Source: Actinacidiphila glaucinigra
GTDB lineage: Bacteria > Actinomycetota > Actinomycetes > Streptomycetales > Streptomycetaceae
Reading direction: 5' to 3'
DNA: 64,000 nt
NCBI RefSeq assembly: GCF_900188405.1
Contig: NZ_FZOF01000028.1
Span: 61,145-125,144 of the forward strand
Positions 1 to 8,135 of the stretch are shown here, piece after piece (within the stretch, counting starts at the first letter, position 1; every line of letters starts with the position of its first letter). The position numbers and the translations under genes are program-made. The notes below the pieces were generated by a model that was given only the letters and a program-made list of their open reading frames with translations, was not told the origin of the DNA and did no database searches.

Positions 1-539
1 AAGACGTGCCGCAGCGAGAGCAGTGCGAAGATGACGATGACGAGGATCTGGAACGCCATCAGCAGGGAGTTGGCCCGGTCCGCGGCCTGGATGCCGAGCA
101 GGTTGAGCGCCGTGGTGATGACGATGAAGGCGAGGATCCACACCCACATCGGCACCCCTGGCCACTCGGCCTGCAGATAAGCGCCGCCGATGAGCCAGAT
201 GACCATGGGCAGGAAGAAGTAGTCCAGGAGCGTGGCCCAGCCGACGAGAAAGCCGGCCCGCCCGTCGATGGAGCGCCGTACGTAGGTGTAGGCGGAGCCT
301 GCGACGGGGTGCTCGGCGGCCATCTTGCCGTAGCTGTAGGCGGTGAAGAGCATGGCGACCAGCGCCAGGGCGTACGCGGTGGGGACCGCGCCACCGGTCT
401 TCTCGGCGACGACGCCGAAGGTGCCGAGCACGATCAGCGGGGTCATGTAGGCCAGGCCGAAGGAGACGACGGCTCTGAGTCCGAGGGTGCGGGACAGCGC
501 GGGGGCCGTGGTGGCGGAGCGCGCGGCGTTGTCGGTCAT
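1..539 (-). CDS. APC-superfamily amino acid permease, N-terminal part
   Basis: The minus strand is open from an ATG at 539 to the window edge, giving about 179 residues with no stop, so the C-terminal half lies outside. After a short polar N-terminus come hydrophobic helices: GLAYMTPLIVLGTFGVVAEKT, then AVPTAYALALVAMLFTAYSYG, and further segments to the edge. The pattern 'AEHPVAGSAYTYVRRS' is the conserved TM2-TM3 region of APC amino acid/polyamine permeases. The protein would import an amine or amino acid across the cytoplasmic membrane. The nitrilase-family gene starts only 896 nt upstream on the same strand and ends 20 nt before this start, so the two are probably co-transcribed as uptake plus deamidation of one nitrogen compound (inference). 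Confidence 0.85.
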   Translation of the reverse strand, partial: MTDNAARSATTAPALSRTLGLRAVVSFGLAYMTPLIVLGTFGVVAEKTGGAVPTAYALALVAMLFTAYSYGKMAAEHPVAGSAYTYVRRSIDGRAGFLVGWATLLDYFFLPMVIWLIGGAYLQAEWPGVPMWVWILAFIVITTALNLLGIQAADRANSLLMAFQILVIVIFALLSLRHV

Positions 540-559
540 CGTGGGGCTCCGGGGATGGG

Positions 560-1435
560 TCAGCCGCGGCGGGCGGGGCGCCAGCTGCGAGGGTCTATGC
601 GCCCGTCGTACAGGGGGAGTTCGAGGGGGCGGTCGGTGTCGGTGAACTGGGACCACATGCGGTTGAGGCCGGCCGTGCCGTAGGTGCGGACCCGGGTCAC
701 GTCGTCCAGGTCCAGGACGTCGGTGAGGACGGTGGCGGAGCCGTCGGGCGCCTCGGTGCGGACGCGTCCCTCGGGGTCGACGACGAGGCTGCGTCCGGTG
801 CCGAGGGGTCCGGCGGTGTTGACGCTGACCACGTAGACCTGGTTGGTGATGGCGTTGGCGCGGGCCAGGACGAGTTCCTGGGCACGGTCGCCCGTCGTGG
901 TCATGACCGGGTTGACGATGACCTCGGCGCCCATCCAGGCCAGGTGCCGGGCCACCTCGGGGAACCATGCGTCGTAGCAGATGGAGAATCCGACGCGGCC
1001 GGCCCCGGGGATGTCGAAGACGACGAAACGGTCACCCGGGGTGTAGGGCTCGCGGGGCCGCCAGGGGAAGACCTTGCGGTAGTGCGCGACGAGCCGCCCC
1101 TCGGGCGAGAAGGCGAGCGCCGTGTTGAACAGCTCGCCCTCCGGCCCGCGTTCGCAGATGCTGCCGGGCAGCAGCCAGACGCCCAGGTCCCCGGCGATCT
1201 CTCCGAGCTCCCGTACGAGGCGTCCGTCCAGCGGCTGCGCGGACTCGCGCAGCCGCCGCTCGGCGTCCTGCGGGCTCCCGTCCACGCCGAACAGGTGCAG
1301 CTCGGGGAAGGCCATCAGCCGGGTCTGCGGGAAGCGGGCCAGCAGGGCCCCGGCCTCTTCCGCGAAGCCGGACAGGGGTGCTCCGGCGGGGCGGGGCCCG
1401 GCCTGGGCGAGGGCCACGGGAAGGGGTCGGGACAT
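560..1435 (-). CDS. carbon-nitrogen hydrolase (nitrilase superfamily amidase)
   Basis: This 291-residue protein has the full catalytic triad of the nitrilase superfamily: Glu45 in FPEL, Lys121 in HYRKVFP and Cys153 in ICYDAWFPE. The fold length (about 290) is standard. Such enzymes cleave C-N bonds of amides or carbamoyl compounds in the cytoplasm through a cysteine thioester. The substrate cannot be told from sequence. It precedes an APC permease on the same strand and is divergent from a GntR regulator gene. The simplest reading is a small amide or amino acid utilisation operon under that regulator. The ATG at 1435 is kept because the next in-frame starts would remove the first beta strand. 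Confidence 0.85.
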   Translation of the reverse strand: MSRPLPVALAQAGPRPAGAPLSGFAEEAGALLARFPQTRLMAFPELHLFGVDGSPQDAERRLRESAQPLDGRLVRELGEIAGDLGVWLLPGSICERGPEGELFNTALAFSPEGRLVAHYRKVFPWRPREPYTPGDRFVVFDIPGAGRVGFSICYDAWFPEVARHLAWMGAEVIVNPVMTTTGDRAQELVLARANAITNQVYVVSVNTAGPLGTGRSLVVDPEGRVRTEAPDGSATVLTDVLDLDDVTRVRTYGTAGLNRMWSQFTDTDRPLELPLYDGRIDPRSWRPARRG

Positions 1436-1453
1436 GGTTCACCTGCTTCGTTC

Positions 1454-1501
1454 GAGTGCTGAGGAAATTAGAGCATTCTGATCAGATAAACAAGAGTGCT
1501 C
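1454..1501. promoter_or_regulatory. candidate operator in the nitrilase/GntR divergent region
   Basis: GAGTGCT occurs at 1454-1460 and 1494-1500. An imperfect inverted copy, GAGCATTCT, lies at 1471-1479, so 1471-1501 forms an 8-of-10 dyad around TGATCAGA. The stretch is unusually AT-rich for this genome and lies between two divergent start codons. A FadR-type regulator is encoded next door, so this is its likely binding site (inference). Confidence 0.5.
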
Positions 1502-1536
1502 AAGGTGAGATGTTTTCCGGTACTACAGTCGGTCCC

Positions 1537-2325
1537 ATGCCCGACACGGAGAACCGGACCGGCCAGGCCACGACGGCCGCCGGCCCGCCGCTGAGCACCC
1601 CGGCCCTGGGCGGCATCCGCCGTCTGTCCGCACTCGACACGGTGCGCGCCCGGATAGCCATGGCCATCGACCTCGGCCTGCTCGCCCCGGGCGAGCGGCT
1701 GCCCGCCGCGGCGGAGATCGCCGCGGCGCTGGACGTCGGCGAGATCACGGTGCGCCGGGCGCTGGTGGCCCTGTGCGACGACGGGTTGCTGGAGCGCCGC
1801 CGGGGCCGCAACGGCGGCACTCTGGTCGCGCAGCACCCGGCGAAGGGCTCGGTCAGCGCGGTCGGCAGCTACCGCTCCGACACCGACGCGGTGCGCCGGC
1901 TGATCGACCACCGGCTGGTCCTGGAGTGCGGCATCGCCCACCTCGCCGCCGGCCACGCCGACGACGCCGCGCTGCGCGAGCTGGAGCGCCTGGTCGACGC
2001 CATGGACCGGGTGACCGGCTGGGCCGAGTTCCACCGCCATGACGAGGAGTTCCACCTCGCCGTCGCCTCCGCCACCGGGACCCCGTCGGTCGTCGTCCCG
2101 TACGCGGCGGTCGTCCGCGAGCTCTACCGGTACTACCTGCCGTACCCGCTCGACGCGCTGCGCGCCTCCAACGCCGAGCACCGGGCCCTGGTCGGCGCAC
2201 TGCGCCAGGGGGATCGCGCGGCGGCGGCCGCGGTCGCCCAGGAGCACGTCCAGACGCTGCACCGGACGATGTTCATCGGCCTCCCCGAGGCCGTGCCCGG
2301 GACCGCCGCCACCGCCGGGCGCTGA
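1537..2325 (+). CDS. GntR-family (FadR/VanR subfamily) transcriptional regulator
   Basis: From ATG 1537 the product is 262 residues. It has an N-terminal winged helix (about residues 30-95: 'LAPGERLPAAAEIAAALDVG' then 'TVRRALVALCDDGLLERRRG') and an all-helical FCD ligand domain (about 110-240). The FCD metal-binding pattern shows in 'FHRHDEEFHLAVA' and the later 'EHRALVGAL' and 'AQEHVQTLH' histidines. FCD regulators usually bind an organic acid or amino acid derivative and leave DNA. The divergent nitrilase/permease pair is the obvious target. An in-frame ATG at 1510 follows AAGGTGAG but at very tight spacing, so the start is uncertain by nine codons. Confidence 0.88.
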   Translation: MPDTENRTGQATTAAGPPLSTPALGGIRRLSALDTVRARIAMAIDLGLLAPGERLPAAAEIAAALDVGEITVRRALVALCDDGLLERRRGRNGGTLVAQHPAKGSVSAVGSYRSDTDAVRRLIDHRLVLECGIAHLAAGHADDAALRELERLVDAMDRVTGWAEFHRHDEEFHLAVASATGTPSVVVPYAAVVRELYRYYLPYPLDALRASNAEHRALVGALRQGDRAAAAAVAQEHVQTLHRTMFIGLPEAVPGTAATAGR

Positions 2326-2396
2326 TCCGCCCGCCCCACCAGTACAGTCGAGCCACACGTGCGGCGTGCGCCGCCACAGGGGTGGAGGAGACGTCC

Positions 2397-3974
2397 GTGG
2401 AGGGGCTGGCGCTCGTCACGCTCATGGCCGGTGCGGTGCTGGTCACCGCCGTCGCCCGGCGTCTGGGGGTGTCTCCCCCGCTGCTGCTGGTCGCCGTCGG
2501 CCTGTGCGCGTCCTTCGTGCCGGGGATCCCCGCCTACGCCATCGAGCCCGAACTGGTGATGGTGCTGGTCCTGCCCCCGCTGCTGTACTCCTCGGCGCGG
2601 GAGAGTTCCTATCTGCGCTTCCGGGACAATCTGCGCCCCATCGGTCTGCTGGCCGTGGGGCTGGTGCTGTTCACCACCGTCGTGATCGGCTACGCGGCGT
2701 TCTGGCTGGTTCCGGGGCTGCCCCTGGGCTCGGCGCTGGTGCTCGGCGCGGTGCTGTCGCCGCCCGACGCGGTGGCGGCGACCTCCATCGGGCGCCGGCT
2801 GGGGCTGCCGCGCCGGCTGCTGACCGTACTCGGCGGCGAGAGCCTGGTGAACGACGCCACCGGGCTGACGGCCTATCGCGTGGCCATCGCGTCCGTGGCC
2901 GGCGCCGGCTACACCCTGCTGCAGGGCGTGGGGGTCTTCCTGATGGCGGCCGTCGGGGGCTCGCTGATCGGCCTGGCGATCGGCTGGCTGGCCCGCATCG
3001 GCCACCGCTTCCTGCCCGGTGACCTGGCCAGCGCGCTCGGGCTGCTCGTGCCGTTCCTCGCCTACCTCGTCGGCGAGGAGGCGCACACCTCCGGGGTGCT
3101 GGCGGTCGTCGTGGCCGGCCTGTACCTGGGGCACCGGTCGCCCGACACGGAGGCGACCTCCCGGCTGCAGGTGTACGCGGTGTGGAGCGCCCTCGACACG
3201 GTGCTGGAAGCCCTCGTCTTCGCCCTGATCGGCCTGCAGGTGCGGGGCATCGTCGACACCGTCGACACGGGCGTGGGGCGACTGGTCGCGGCCGGTGCCG
3301 CGCTGACGGCGGTGACCGTCGTCGCGCGCGTCGTGTGGGTCTACCCCGGGACGTACCTGCCACGGCTGATGTTCCCGCGGATCCGGGCACGCGACCCGTA
3401 TCCCCCGTGGCAGTACCCGGTGGTGCTCTCCTGGGCGGGCATGCGCGGCGTGGTCTCGCTGGCCGCCGCCTTCGCGGTGCCGGAGACCACCGACAGCGGC
3501 GCGCCGTTCCCCGGCCGCGACGAGATCCTGTTCCTGACCTTCTTCGTCACGGTCGGAACGCTGCTGCTGCACGGGATGACGCTGCCCCCGCTCATCCGGC
3601 GGCTCGGCATCTGCAACAAGGAGGCGTACGAGGACGCTCTGGCGGAGGCGAACGCCCAGCACAGTGCCGCCCGGGCGGCACTGGCACGCCTGGAGGAACT
3701 GGCCGGGGACCAGGCCTCCCACCAGGCCGTGCTGGAGACCCTCCGGCAGACCGCGGAGGCCCGCCGCAACGCCGCCTGGGAACGGCTGGGCGGCCCGACC
3801 GGCGGCGGCGCGGAGCCGCCGAGCGTGGCCTACCGGCGGCTGCGCCGCGCGATGCTGGACGCCGAACGCCAGGAGTTCGTGCGCTACCGCGACGAACGCC
3901 TCATCGACGACGAGGTGCTGCGCCACGTCATGCGCGAACTGGACCTGGAGGAGGCGGCGCTGCAGCGCGAGTAG
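2397..3974 (+). CDS. CPA1-family Na+/H+ (monovalent cation/proton) antiporter
   Basis: The product has about 525 residues, with roughly 12 hydrophobic helices over the first 410. Key family features are 'VLSPPDAVAATSIGRRLG' and 'GGESLVNDATGLTAY', the ND pair of the ion-binding site. 'SWAGMRGVVSLAAAFAVP' is the conserved arginine helix. The last about 110 residues are hydrophilic and helical, a cytosolic regulatory tail. A GTG at 2382 also opens the frame, but GGAGGAG at 2384-2390 is ideally spaced for the GTG at 2397, so I use 2397. Role: cation efflux coupled to proton influx, pH and salt homeostasis. It runs toward the UBP zinc-finger gene with a 14-nt convergent gap. Confidence 0.92.
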   Translation: MEGLALVTLMAGAVLVTAVARRLGVSPPLLLVAVGLCASFVPGIPAYAIEPELVMVLVLPPLLYSSARESSYLRFRDNLRPIGLLAVGLVLFTTVVIGYAAFWLVPGLPLGSALVLGAVLSPPDAVAATSIGRRLGLPRRLLTVLGGESLVNDATGLTAYRVAIASVAGAGYTLLQGVGVFLMAAVGGSLIGLAIGWLARIGHRFLPGDLASALGLLVPFLAYLVGEEAHTSGVLAVVVAGLYLGHRSPDTEATSRLQVYAVWSALDTVLEALVFALIGLQVRGIVDTVDTGVGRLVAAGAALTAVTVVARVVWVYPGTYLPRLMFPRIRARDPYPPWQYPVVLSWAGMRGVVSLAAAFAVPETTDSGAPFPGRDEILFLTFFVTVGTLLLHGMTLPPLIRRLGICNKEAYEDALAEANAQHSAARAALARLEELAGDQASHQAVLETLRQTAEARRNAAWERLGGPTGGGAEPPSVAYRRLRRAMLDAERQEFVRYRDERLIDDEVLRHVMRELDLEEAALQRE

Positions 3975-3988
3975 CGGGGGCCCCGGCC

Positions 3989-4273
3989 TCAGCCCATGGA
4001 CTCGTGGACGAAGCACCAGCGCCAGTCCTCGCCCGGCTGGTACGAGCGGATCACGGGGTGGCCGGTGGCCTCGTAGTGCGCGGTGGCGTGCCGGCCCGGG
4101 GAGCTGTCGCAGCAGCCGATGTGGCCGCAGGTGAGGCACAGCCGCAGATGGACCCAGTCGTGGTGTCCGGCGGCCAGGCAGTCGGCGCAGCCGTCGTCCG
4201 GCGGTGTGGCGGCGACGTCGGCCGGGGCCTGCTCGAGATCGGGACATGCTGCTGTTGTCACGCCGGCCCCCAA
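3989..4273 (-). CDS. UBP-type zinc finger protein
   Basis: This is a 94-residue protein made almost wholly of one ZnF-UBP domain. The zinc ligands are visible in order: CADCLAAGHHDWVHLRLCLTCGHIGCC, then GRHATAHYEATGHPV and a closing 'WCFVHES'. In eukaryotes this fold binds the free C-terminus of ubiquitin. Stand-alone copies are widespread in actinomycetes, where their role is unknown. It is monocistronic here. I would not infer a ubiquitin-like partner from this window, because none is encoded. Confidence 0.85.
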   Translation of the reverse strand: MGAGVTTAACPDLEQAPADVAATPPDDGCADCLAAGHHDWVHLRLCLTCGHIGCCDSSPGRHATAHYEATGHPVIRSYQPGEDWRWCFVHESMG

Positions 4274-4355
4274 TGCCGTCTGCGGATCACTGCCGATGGA
4301 CGCCCCAGGCTACGTCAACCCCGCGCCGCGCGCGATCAACGTCCCGGGGCGTCCC

Positions 4356-4372
4356 GGCGCGGGGCCCGCGCC
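4356..4372 (-). terminator. hairpin after the GNAT gene
   Basis: GGCGCGG-GGC-CCGCGCC forms a perfect 7-bp stem with a 3-nt loop, immediately downstream of the GNAT stop codon (4374-4376, minus strand). There is no U tract, which is usual for Streptomyces terminators. Confidence 0.45.
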
Positions 4373-4373
4373 C

Positions 4374-4901
4374 TCAGTTGCGGAGTTCGCCCTCCAGGAG
4401 GCCCATGGTGAACATGTCGTACCACCGGCCGTCTCGCCGGAAGACCTGCCGCAGCCGGCCCTCGTCGACGAAGCCGACCTTCCGGTAGACGTGGTGCGCC
4501 GCCTCGTTCTCGGTCACGACGGTGAGCGAGATCTTGTGCAGGCGCATCTTCTCGAAGCCGTAGCGGCACATCGTGCGCATGGCGTCGGTGGCGTAACCGC
4601 GGCCCCAGCACTCCTTCTCGCCGAGGTAGATGTCGAGTTCGGCGCACCCGGTCTCGGGCTCGGCGTCACGCAGCCGCACGAGGCCGATGAGCCGTCCGTC
4701 CTCCTGCACCTCGATCCCGTGGAGCACGTCGCCGTAGGCGTTGCGGGGCCGCTCCTCCATGCGCTTCCTCACCTGCGCAAGGGGCTGGGCGTAGCCGTCG
4801 TCCATCCAGCGCATGACCTCGGGGTCGTGGTTCCAGCGCCACAGCGCCTCGGCGTCCGAGGGCTCCATCGGGCGCAGGGTCACCAGTCGTCCGGGCACCA
4901 T
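4374..4901 (-). CDS. GNAT-family N-acetyltransferase (RimJ/RimL-like)
   Basis: The product has 175 residues from ATG 4901, preceded by a purine-rich GAAGGGGGG. An upstream extension in the same frame lacks conservation-like features and was dropped. The acetyl-CoA binding segment is 'LGEKECWGRGYATDAMRTMC', a variant of the Q/RxxGxG/A P-loop. It is followed by 'LTVVTENEAAHHVYRKVGF', the typical Asn-Tyr region of ribosomal-protein or amine acetyltransferases. The start 'LVTLRPMEPSDAEALWRW' is also classic for RimJ/RimL relatives. The acceptor is unknown. Confidence 0.85.
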   Translation of the reverse strand: MVPGRLVTLRPMEPSDAEALWRWNHDPEVMRWMDDGYAQPLAQVRKRMEERPRNAYGDVLHGIEVQEDGRLIGLVRLRDAEPETGCAELDIYLGEKECWGRGYATDAMRTMCRYGFEKMRLHKISLTVVTENEAAHHVYRKVGFVDEGRLRQVFRRDGRWYDMFTMGLLEGELRN

Positions 4902-5008
4902 GGGGCGGCCCCCCTTCGGGTCGGCATGATCGTCGTCTCGGAAACCCGTCAGAGTTAGCACGGCCGCCGTCGCACGATCAACCGGATTACCCGCCGTGGG
5001 CGGCACGT

Positions 5009-5581
5009 TCAGCTCGCCTCGGCCCGGCCCCCGCCCTCCGCCGCGAGTACCCGCTCGACGTCGGCCCACGAGGCGCCGTGCTCGGCGAGGACGTCCGCGA
5101 CCACGCCGGGGCCGACGGTGAGGGCGAGCAGGATGTGCTCGTCCCCGATGTGGCGGTCGCCCCGGGCCACGGCGGACCGCAGGGAACGCTCCAGGACGCC
5201 CTTGGCCCCGCGGGTGAACGGACGCCGCCCCGCGGGCCGCCACCGCCGGGGCCCGCGACCGGCGGCGAGGGCGCCGGCGCCGTGGGCGTCCTCGACACGG
5301 GCGACGATCTCGGCGACGTCGATGCCGAGGCCGGCCAGCGCCTCGGCGTCGGCCCGCGAGACCCCGCCGCGCCGGCGGGTCTCCCCCAGCGCCTCCTCCA
5401 GGGCCGCGCGGCGCCGGTCGACGCCCAGTGCGGCCAGGGCCGCGGAGGCCCGGGTGCCCTGCCGGTCGAGCAGCGACAGCAGCAGGTGGTCCTCGGTGAC
5501 CGTCGGGTCGCCCGCTCGCTCGGCGTGCCCGACCGCGCCCTCGACGACCCCCCGCGCGCTCTTGGTGAACTTCTCGAACAT
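5009..5581 (-). CDS. Clp N-terminal (double Clp-N repeat) domain protein
   Basis: From ATG 5581 the product is 190 residues and carries two copies of the Clp repeat. The first is 'MFEKFTKSARGVVEGAVGHA' with 'VTEDHLLLSLLD' (residues 1-60). The second is 'FTRGAKGVLERSLRSAVARG' with 'IGDEHILLALT' (about 120-160). No AAA+ ATPase follows. Clp-N domains bind substrates or adaptors of ClpA/ClpC, so an isolated double repeat may act as an adaptor or decoy for the Clp protease (inference). It sits 2 nt after the stop of a small HTH gene and has GGAGG at good spacing, so the two form one transcript. Confidence 0.85.
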   Translation of the reverse strand: MFEKFTKSARGVVEGAVGHAERAGDPTVTEDHLLLSLLDRQGTRASAALAALGVDRRRAALEEALGETRRRGGVSRADAEALAGLGIDVAEIVARVEDAHGAGALAAGRGPRRWRPAGRRPFTRGAKGVLERSLRSAVARGDRHIGDEHILLALTVGPGVVADVLAEHGASWADVERVLAAEGGGRAEAS

Positions 5582-5583
5582 CC

Positions 5584-5793
5584 TCAATGCCTCCCGTACT
5601 TCTTGTGCACGGCCTGCCTGCTGACGCCGAGTTCGTGGGCGATCTCCTGCCACGACCACCCCTGCGCCCGCGCGCTCCTGACTTGTACGGTCTCCAGCTG
5701 CTCCAGCAGCCGCCGCAGCGCGGCGACGGCCCGCAGCCCGACCCTGGGGTCGCGGTCGCCCGCCCGCTCGGCGAGATCGGTTGCCTCGGTCAT
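5584..5793 (-). CDS. small helix-turn-helix regulator paired with the Clp-N protein
   Basis: This 69-residue protein is mostly one helical DNA-binding unit. Its recognition segment is 'GWSWQEIAHELGVSRQAVHK' followed by KYGRH at the C-terminus. I choose ATG 5793; a TTG at 5802 is also in frame. There is no clear ribosome site and the operator dyad overlaps the start, suggesting a leaderless or very short-leader mRNA. The gene is directly upstream of the Clp-N gene, with 2 nt between stop and start. Two identical-arm dyads sit over and upstream of the start, consistent with autoregulation. Confidence 0.85.
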   Translation of the reverse strand: MTEATDLAERAGDRDPRVGLRAVAALRRLLEQLETVQVRSARAQGWSWQEIAHELGVSRQAVHKKYGRH

Positions 5794-5796
5794 GTC

Positions 5797-5842
5797 TGTC
5801 AATTTACGTTGACAGTCGGGGGAGTGTCAACCCGAGTTGACA
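5797..5842. promoter_or_regulatory. tandem dyad operator TGTCAA-N6-TTGACA
   Basis: Two perfect copies of TGTCAA-N6-TTGACA lie at 5797-5814 and 5825-5842, with centres 28 bp apart and different spacers. They sit at the start of the HTH/Clp-N transcript. Right-hand arms also read as TTGACA -35 boxes. The HTH protein or a stress regulator of the Clp regulon would be the binder (inference). Confidence 0.7.
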
Positions 5843-5880
5843 GCACGGCGGGGCAAGGGCGATGTGTCAGGGACGATGTG

Positions 5881-6240
5881 TCAGGCGTCCCCTCGCGCGG
5901 CGGCACGGCGCTGCCGCTTCCCCAGCGGCGCCTGGGAGAGGTCCTCCGCCTGGGACCTGAGGTTCTTGTGGCCGTAGCCGCGCTCCCCCAGCCACGCCCT
6001 GGCCGCCTCCTCGGCACGTTCGGTCGCCTCGAGGATGTCCTCCTCCGCCTCCCCGGAGTCGAGGAAGCGGAAGGTGAAGGCGGGACGTGCCGCGATGTCG
6101 TAGGTGAGGTGGCCCTCGGGGGTGAAGGCCGCGCGCAGGACGTCGTGCTCCGGCGCGCGGGAGAGGAGTTCCGAGCGCTGCTCGGCGGTGAGTCCGTCGA
6201 AGACGCCGCGGACGGTGACGCGGAAGGTGCGTGTGCTCAT
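5881..6240 (-). CDS. conserved actinobacterial protein (DUF6204-like)
   Basis: This 119-residue soluble protein begins 'MSTRTFRVTVRGVFDGL', a beta-rich start, followed by 'YDIAARPAFTFRFLDSG', acidic helices and a basic tail. It resembles a small Streptomyces family that I recall as DUF6204. No catalytic motif is visible. It is a single gene between the Clp-N unit and the PP2C phosphatase, on the same strand as both. Function unknown. Confidence 0.65.
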   Translation of the reverse strand: MSTRTFRVTVRGVFDGLTAEQRSELLSRAPEHDVLRAAFTPEGHLTYDIAARPAFTFRFLDSGEAEEDILEATERAEEAARAWLGERGYGHKNLRSQAEDLSQAPLGKRQRRAAARGDA

Positions 6241-6283
6241 CCGCCGACTCTAGGCAGCGGGTTCCGTCCCGCTCCACCGCATT

Positions 6284-7432
6284 TCACGGGGCCCGGCGAC
6301 CCGGACCGGGGTCCGGCGACGGCGACGGGGCGTCGCGCGTCACCGCCAGGAGTGCCATGTCGTCGTCCGTCGGCCCGCCCGTGTGCCGGTGCACGTCCGC
6401 GAGCAGCGCCTCCAGCAACTCGGCGGGACCGCCGCGCCGCACCCCGGCCAGCCGCGCCGGCGGGTCGTAGAAGCGGCCCCGCGCGTCACGGGCCTCGGTG
6501 ACGCCGTCCGTGCACAGCAGCAGCGTCGAACCCGCCGGGAACGGCACCGTGTCCACCACCACGTCCCCCTCGGCCACTCCCTCCGCCAGCCCCTCCACCA
6601 GGAGCAGCCCGTACTCCGACGGCTCGACGGTGCGCACCCGTCCGCCGCGCAGCAGCAGGGGCGCCGGGTGGCCCAGGTTCACCAGCCGGACGTGCTCGCC
6701 GCCGTGCGGGAACTCGGCCAGGACCGCGGTGGCGAACCACTCCAGCCGCTCGCCGTCCTCGCGCCGGCCCAGCTCCCGCCGCAGGGCCCGGTGCATCTGC
6801 CCCGCCACGTCGGCCAGGGTCGCCTGCTCGTCGGCCGCCATCCGGAAGGTCCCGAGGACCAAGGTCGCCGCCTCCACCGCGTCCAGGCCCTTGCCCCGTA
6901 CGTCCCCGACGATGCAGCGCAGCCCGTACGGCGTGTCCTGGACGGCGTACAGGTCCCCGCCGATCTCGGCCTCCGCCTCCGCCGCCTCGTAGCACGCCGC
7001 GATCCTCAGGTCGCCCACGCGCGCGGGCGGTTCGGGGAGCACCGCACGCTGCACGGTCGCGGTGACCGAGCGGGCGGAACGCAACCGGGACTCCCGCGCC
7101 TCCAGCAGCCGGTTGATGAACACCGCGACCACGGCGACCAGCGAGACCGTCAGCAACTCGCTCATCCCGCTCAGCCCCCGCAGGCGGCCGTAGTGGGCAA
7201 GGACACCCGCGTCCGCGGTGATCGCCGCGAGTCCGACCACCATCGTCCCCTGCAGCGACAGCAGCGGCGCCGCGAGCACCGGTGCGACCGAGTAGAAGGC
7301 GGCGCTCGTGTACTGCGTCGGGGTCAGCATGTCGACGAGGAAGCCGCCGACGAGGACCACGACCGGGAGCAACCTGATGTACCAGGCCACCTCGGCCGGG
7401 CCGCAGAGGCCCCCTTCGTCGGCCCTCCCCAC
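6284..7432 (-). CDS. membrane-anchored PP2C (SpoIIE-type) protein phosphatase
   Basis: The product has 382 residues from GTG 7432, with GGGAGGG just upstream. Residues about 15-115 contain four hydrophobic segments without a recognisable ligand domain. The C-terminal 230 residues are an SpoIIE/RsbU PP2C domain. Metal-binding motifs are 'AEAEIGGDLYAVQD' and 'CIVGDVRGKGLDAVEAA', then 'LVNLGHPAPLLLRGG', 'LLLCTDGVTEARD' and 'PTDDDMALLAV'. These phosphatases dephosphorylate anti-sigma-factor antagonists in Streptomyces partner-switching systems. The target is not encoded next door. It likely senses a membrane cue. Confidence 0.9.
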   Translation of the reverse strand: MGRADEGGLCGPAEVAWYIRLLPVVVLVGGFLVDMLTPTQYTSAAFYSVAPVLAAPLLSLQGTMVVGLAAITADAGVLAHYGRLRGLSGMSELLTVSLVAVVAVFINRLLEARESRLRSARSVTATVQRAVLPEPPARVGDLRIAACYEAAEAEAEIGGDLYAVQDTPYGLRCIVGDVRGKGLDAVEAATLVLGTFRMAADEQATLADVAGQMHRALRRELGRREDGERLEWFATAVLAEFPHGGEHVRLVNLGHPAPLLLRGGRVRTVEPSEYGLLLVEGLAEGVAEGDVVVDTVPFPAGSTLLLCTDGVTEARDARGRFYDPPARLAGVRRGGPAELLEALLADVHRHTGGPTDDDMALLAVTRDAPSPSPDPGPGRRAP

Positions 7433-7726
7433 GCACCCTCCCGATCTCCGCCGCTGGCGATCCCTTCAGGTTCCCCCGGCGGTCTCCCCCGCGGCCACCG
7501 CAGACCCTCCCCCGGAGTGAACCGCCCGGTGGGAGCACGGTCGGCACGGGCCGCGGGGCCGTCCCGCCGCCGCCGTCCGGCTCCGGAAAACGGCCCGCCC
7601 CGGTGGGCGGCCGGCGCCGTCGTGAACCCGTCTGGCCGCACGCGGCTTCAGCCCGGGGCCGAAGTTGTCGATCATTGCGCCAGGAAGCACGGAACTGGTT
7701 CCCGACACCGCCGAGGAGTCGCGCCG

Positions 7727-8104
7727 ATGACGACGTGGACGAAGGACGAACTGGACCGCATCGAGCACGCCGACGAGCTCTCCATCGCGCCCCGGCGCGA
7801 CCCCGGCACCCTCGACCCGCCGACCACCATCTGGGTGGTCCGCGACGGTGCCGACCTCTACGTACGGGCCTACCGCGGGCGCGGCGGCACCTGGTTCCGC
7901 GCCGCGCGGGCCCGGCACGAGGGCCGGATCAGCGCCGGCGGGGTCGAGCGGGACGTCACCTTCGTGGAGGTCGACGACCCGGCCGTCAACGAACGGCTCG
8001 ACGCCGCCTACCGCGGCAAGTACGGCCGCTACAGCGCGGAGTACGTGGAGCCCATGGTGGCCGGGGCCGCGCGCGCCGCGACGCTCAAGCTCGTACCGCG
8101 CTGA
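7727..8104 (+). CDS. DUF2255 family protein
   Basis: The product has 125 residues from ATG 7727, with CGAGGAG at 7712-7718. It matches the DUF2255 pattern: 'WTKDELDRIEHADELSIAPR', 'IWVVRDGADLYVRAYRG', 'FRAARARHEGRI', and a closing 'YRGKYGRYSAEYVEPMV'. The fold recalls the split-barrel nitroreductase/F420 proteins, with conserved 'YVRAYRG' and 'KYG'. It lies 31 nt upstream of an SDR gene, and this pair often travels together in actinomycetes. A role in a small redox or detoxification unit is a guess. Confidence 0.8.
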   Translation: MTTWTKDELDRIEHADELSIAPRRDPGTLDPPTTIWVVRDGADLYVRAYRGRGGTWFRAARARHEGRISAGGVERDVTFVEVDDPAVNERLDAAYRGKYGRYSAEYVEPMVAGAARAATLKLVPR

Positions 8105-8135
8105 GCGCGCCCGCACAACGGAGCACGGGACAGAC

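Noticed and set aside
3989..4273. A ubiquitin-like conjugation system around the UBP zinc finger
   Set aside because: No E1/E2-like, Ub-like or deubiquitinase gene is visible in the neighbourhood.
4083..4958. Plus-strand open frame across the UBP finger and GNAT genes
   Set aside because: Opposes two genes with clear family motifs; codon third positions favour the minus strand.
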